Shown piece after piece: positions 5,640 through 7,630 of a stretch of DNA of 7,630 nucleotides. Location of the stretch: NCBI GenBank assembly GCA_016780605.1, contig JADHLS010000234.1, positions 1 to 7,630 of the forward strand, given 5' to 3'. The notes beneath the pieces were generated by a model. The model was not told the DNA's origin. It ran no database searches and saw only the letters and a list, made by a program, of their open reading frames with translations. Source of the stretch: Reyranella sp. Lineage in GTDB: Bacteria; Pseudomonadota; Alphaproteobacteria; Reyranellales; Reyranellaceae. Within the stretch, counting starts at the first letter, position 1, and each line of letters starts with the position of its first letter. The position numbers and the translations under genes are program-made.

Positions 5640-5669
5640 TTGAGCCCGAAGGCCCTGCGCTCTTATGGT
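5640..5669 (+). promoter_or_regulatory. Candidate gapR promoter
   Basis: TTGAGC at 5640-5645 and TATGGT at 5664-5669 are separated by 18 bases, a reasonable sigma-70 type pair giving a short leader ahead of the ribosome binding site AAGGAG (5684-5689). Each hexamer matches consensus at four of six positions, so this is a weak prediction. Confidence 0.3.
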
Positions 5670-5697
5670 CCGGCCGTCGGATCAAGGAGTGTTGGAC

Positions 5698-5970
5698 ATG
5701 CCGGATGGGAGCGCCGTTTCGAAGAAGACCAAGGCCGGGCCGATCTCGGCTGACCGCCTGAAGAGCTTCGTCGAGCGCATTGAGAAGCTCGAGGAGGAGC
5801 GCAAGGCGATCGGCGGCGACATCCGCGATGTCTACAGCGAGGCCAAGGGCGTCGGCTACGACGTCAAGACCATGCGGAAAATCGTTTCGCTGCGCTCGAT
5901 GGACGCCGCCGACCGCGCCGAGCAGGAAACGCTGCTCGACACCTACAAGCACGCGCTGGGCATGGTCTGA
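5698..5970 (+). CDS. gapR: GapR-like nucleoid protein (DUF2312)
   Basis: The product is 90 residues, the usual size of DUF2312/GapR proteins. The core matches closely: ISADRLKSFVERIEKLEEER (16-35), IRDVYSEAKGVGYDVKTMRK (41-60), IVSLR (61-65) and the C-terminal AEQETLLDTYKHALGM. The first half is a coiled coil. In Caulobacter, GapR forms a tetramer clamp around overtwisted DNA ahead of replication and transcription forks and helps topoisomerases; that role is known for the family, and assumed here. The ATG at 5698 follows AAGGAG by 8 bases and matches the family start; the in-frame ATG at 5665 adds unrelated residues. It is probably transcribed alone, with an inverted-repeat region directly downstream. 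Its nearness to the TIR pair is probably coincidental. Confidence 0.95.
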   Translation: MPDGSAVSKKTKAGPISADRLKSFVERIEKLEEERKAIGGDIRDVYSEAKGVGYDVKTMRKIVSLRSMDAADRAEQETLLDTYKHALGMV

Positions 5971-5982
5971 TCAGGGTCTTGC

Positions 5983-6039
5983 GGACCGCCGGCGTCTCGC
6001 CGGCTCAAGCGGATGATGCCGGCCGGAGGCCGGCGGTCC
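5983..6039 (+). repeat. GC-rich nested palindrome downstream of gapR
   Basis: GGACCGCCGGC at 5983-5993 is the exact reverse complement of GCCGGCGGTCC at 6029-6039. Inside lie another GCCGGC at 5999-6004 and one at 6018-6023, so several nested foldings are possible. There is no T-run after it, so it is more like a REP-type intergenic repeat than a standard terminator, though it may still stop or shield the gapR transcript. Confidence 0.6.
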
Positions 6040-6042
6040 GGA

Positions 6043-6075
6043 AGAGCATGATTTCTTCTGCACGGTACATGCTCT
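6043..6075. repeat. AGAGCATG/CATGCTCT palindromic intergenic repeat
   Basis: AGAGCATG at 6043-6050 and CATGCTCT at 6068-6075 are perfect 8-base inverted arms around a 17-base loop beginning ATTTCTTCTG. The ends resemble a family of short dispersed palindromes I recall from Rhizobiales intergenic regions, where elements begin AGAGCATGAT and end ATCATGCTCT. That similarity is from memory and untested. It stands 3 bases after the preceding GC palindrome. Confidence 0.55.
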
Positions 6076-6128
6076 AGGGTCCCTTCCGGCCAACGCTCCA
6101 ATCAAGTGAGCGGGCCAGGAGGGACGCC

Positions 6129-7292
6129 ATGCGGAACACAGCCATATCCGGCATTTGTGTAGCGTTAGGTCTTGCTGCAGCGCCAGTCGTAACTAGCGCC
6201 TGGGCGCAGATCGCCGTCTCGTCGAACGACCACAAGGTCAAGCAGGAGAACGGCGTCACCAGCAACGCCGACAATCCGACACCGGATTCCATCACCATCC
6301 TCGACCTCGGCCAGTCGCCGGTGAAGGTGCTGGGCACGATCAACAACGTGCCGGGCAGCGTCGTAGGGCCGCCGACCTCGGTCGCCGTCACGCCCGACGA
6401 ATCGCTGGCGCTGGTCGCCGCCTCGACCAAGATCGATCCGGCCGACAAGGCCAAGACCCAGCCCGACACCAAGGTCAGCGTCATCGACCTCAAAGGCCAG
6501 AAGGTTTTGGACACGCTCAACACCGGCGCGGGCGCGGCCGGCATCTCGATGACCAGGGACGGCAAGCGCGCTTACGTCGCCAATCGCATGGCCGGGTCGG
6601 TCTCGATCCTGGCGATCGACGGCAACAAGGTGAGCCTGGTCAAGACCATCGACCTGGTGCCGGCGGCGGCGTTGCTGAGCCACGTCGCCGTGTCGCCCGA
6701 CGGCGGCACCGGCGTCGCCACCCGCAACGGTGACGCCAAGGTCGCGGTCGTGAAGCTCGGGCCGGATTCGATCGCCGAGAAGGCAACGCTCGACGTGGCG
6801 CCGCGTCCCTATGCCGTGTCGATCACGCCGGACGGCAAGTACGCCGTGGTCGCAAGCCTCGGCGATCCCAAGGGCAACGGCATGTACACCGTGATCGACA
6901 TCTCGGGCGATCAACCCAAGATCGTCGGAACTGTCGACATCGGTCATGAGAGCCTCGAGGGCTCGATGATGTCGGGCGACGGCAGGTGGGTCGCGGGCGT
7001 GGCGCATGGCGGCTCGACGCGGCCCAAGGATGCACCGCAGTTCAAGCCCAACGGCATGGTGGTGCTCTACAAGTTCGACAACGGCAAGCTCACCAAGGTA
7101 AGCGAAGCGCCGATCGGCGCCTGGTCGCAGGGCGTGTCCTTCTCCAAGGACGGCAAGACCGTGGCGGTGCAGAACATGATCCAGAAGAACATCCAGGTGT
7201 TCAAGAACGACGACGGCAAGCTCACCGACACCGGCCAGAAGATCGAGGTCGGCGGCGGCGCTGCCGCCATCCGCTCGTCCACGGATCGATGA
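6129..7292 (+). CDS. Secreted YVTN/lactonase-like beta-propeller protein
   Basis: The product is 387 residues. It begins with a signal peptide (hydrophobic 5-20, likely cut after Ala-Trp-Ala at 26), so it is exported to the periplasm. Repeating beta-propeller blades are visible, each with a V-x-[VFI]-[ST]-x-D-G-like turn: SVAVTPDESLALVAAS (84-99), GISMTRDGKRAYVAN (138-152), HVAVSPDGGTGVATR (185-199), YAVSITPDGKYAVVAS (228-243), GSMMSGDGRWVAGVA (278-292) and GVSFSKDGKTVAVQN (335-349). This pattern is that of YVTN-repeat and 6-phosphogluconolactonase-like propellers. Enzyme activity cannot be assumed; many act in binding or assembly. The ATG follows AGGAGGG (6117-6123). A TctC-type binding protein gene follows after 26 bp, so the two are probably co-transcribed. 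Confidence 0.88.
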   Translation: MRNTAISGICVALGLAAAPVVTSAWAQIAVSSNDHKVKQENGVTSNADNPTPDSITILDLGQSPVKVLGTINNVPGSVVGPPTSVAVTPDESLALVAASTKIDPADKAKTQPDTKVSVIDLKGQKVLDTLNTGAGAAGISMTRDGKRAYVANRMAGSVSILAIDGNKVSLVKTIDLVPAAALLSHVAVSPDGGTGVATRNGDAKVAVVKLGPDSIAEKATLDVAPRPYAVSITPDGKYAVVASLGDPKGNGMYTVIDISGDQPKIVGTVDIGHESLEGSMMSGDGRWVAGVAHGGSTRPKDAPQFKPNGMVVLYKFDNGKLTKVSEAPIGAWSQGVSFSKDGKTVAVQNMIQKNIQVFKNDDGKLTDTGQKIEVGGGAAAIRSSTDR

Positions 7293-7313
7293 GGGACCGA
7301 TCGATAGGGGACC
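7284..7313 (+). repeat. Imperfect 15-base tandem duplication at a gene junction
   Basis: GATCGATGAGGGACC at 7284-7298 is followed directly by GATCGATAGGGGACC at 7299-7313, matching at 13 of 15 positions. The first copy carries the propeller gene's stop codon and the second supplies AGGGGA, the ribosome binding site of the next gene (7 bases before its ATG). Confidence 0.65.
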
Positions 7314-7318
7314 CATTG

Positions 7319-7630
7319 ATGAACCGGCGTACGCTTATCCTCGCCTCGCTCGTCGCCTCGGCGGCGGGTGGGGCGAGGGCTCAACAGACGTTCCCCTCGC
7401 AGCCGATCAAGCTCGTGGTGCCCTTTCCGCCCGGCGGCGGCACGGACGCGTTGGCCCGCGCCATCCAGGAGCCGATGCAGAAGGTCTTGGGCCAGACCGT
7501 CATCGTCGACAACAAGGGCGGGGCAGGCGGCGCGCTGGCGCACGAGTATGTCTCCAAGCAGCCGCCCGATGGCCATACGGTGCTGGTCAGCTCCAACAAC
7601 CAGATGCTCTATCCGTTTCTGGTGGCGAAG
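7319..7630 (+). CDS. TctC/Bug-type tripartite tricarboxylate transporter binding protein, partial
   Basis: The frame is open for 104 codons from the ATG at 7319 to the right edge; family members are about 320 residues, so two thirds is missing. A signal peptide is present (MNRRTLILASLVASAAGGARA, likely cut after residue 21). It is followed by the hallmark start of mature Bug proteins: FPSQPIKLVVPFPPGGGTDALAR (24-46, split here for reading), then LGQTVIVDNKGGAGG and PPDGHTVLVSSNN. Such proteins bind organic acids or other small molecules in the periplasm for a TctAB membrane transporter, or act as orphan sensors; no tctA or tctB gene is visible. The ligand cannot be told from this portion. It follows the beta-propeller gene by 26 bp and may share its transcript. 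Confidence 0.93.
   Translation, partial: MNRRTLILASLVASAAGGARAQQTFPSQPIKLVVPFPPGGGTDALARAIQEPMQKVLGQTVIVDNKGGAGGALAHEYVSKQPPDGHTVLVSSNNQMLYPFLVAK

Noticed and set aside
5640..5970. gapR as a third member of the TIR system
   Set aside because: GapR is a conserved chromosomal nucleoid protein with its own probable promoter and about 100 bp separation; adjacency alone is not enough.
6165..7316. Long minus-strand open frame (383 codons) opposite the beta-propeller gene
   Set aside because: Composition is Arg/His/Asp-rich with no recognisable domain; it is the antisense shadow of a clear secreted propeller gene in GC-rich DNA.
1..7630. CRISPR arrays, tRNA or rRNA genes, transposases
   Set aside because: No regularly spaced repeats, no cloverleaf-like segment and no transposase or integrase motifs were seen on either strand.

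Overview
The window is GC-rich (mid-60s percent by eye), densely coding DNA, most likely from an alphaproteobacterium. The best clues are a GapR/DUF2312 nucleoid protein and a DUF1244 protein, both typical of that class, a TctC/Bug-type solute-binding protein, and a palindrome whose ends read AGAGCATG/CATGCTCT, like intergenic repeats I know from Rhizobiales. A Reyranella-like or rhizobial genome would fit, but the genus cannot be fixed from this sequence.

Layout. (1) 1-1354: a minus-strand glycerate 2-kinase, cut by the window's left edge, is divergent from a plus-strand N-formylglutamate amidohydrolase, with only 29 bp between the start codons. (2) 1355-1949: an AT-richer stretch, then what looks like the C-terminal part of a DUF6036-type nucleotidyltransferase without a recognisable N-terminus. 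It ends tail-to-tail with a LysR regulator, and the palindrome CTAG supplies both stop codons. (3) 1946-3669: the LysR regulator is divergent from a small cupin gene and a DoxX membrane-protein gene, a typical regulator/target arrangement. (4) 3755-4054: the DUF1244 gene behind its own weak promoter. (5) 4173-5596: a two-gene unit with overlapping stop and start codons. The first gene encodes a TIR-like domain with an unrecognised beta-rich C-terminal domain. The second encodes a prokaryotic YEATS (pYEATS) domain fused to a TIR domain. (6) 5698-5970: gapR. (7) 5983-6075: two adjacent intergenic palindromes. (8) 6129-7630: a secreted YVTN/lactonase-type beta-propeller protein and, 26 bp behind it, a TctC/Bug-type periplasmic binding protein cut by the right edge.

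The most interesting region is 4173-5596. It looks like a compact NAD-linked conflict or immunity module: two TIR domains, both with a glutamate at the catalytic position, plus a pYEATS domain that could act as the sensor. It sits between two conserved housekeeping-type genes. Its function is inferred from domain content only. The other genes are mostly ordinary metabolism, transport and regulation.
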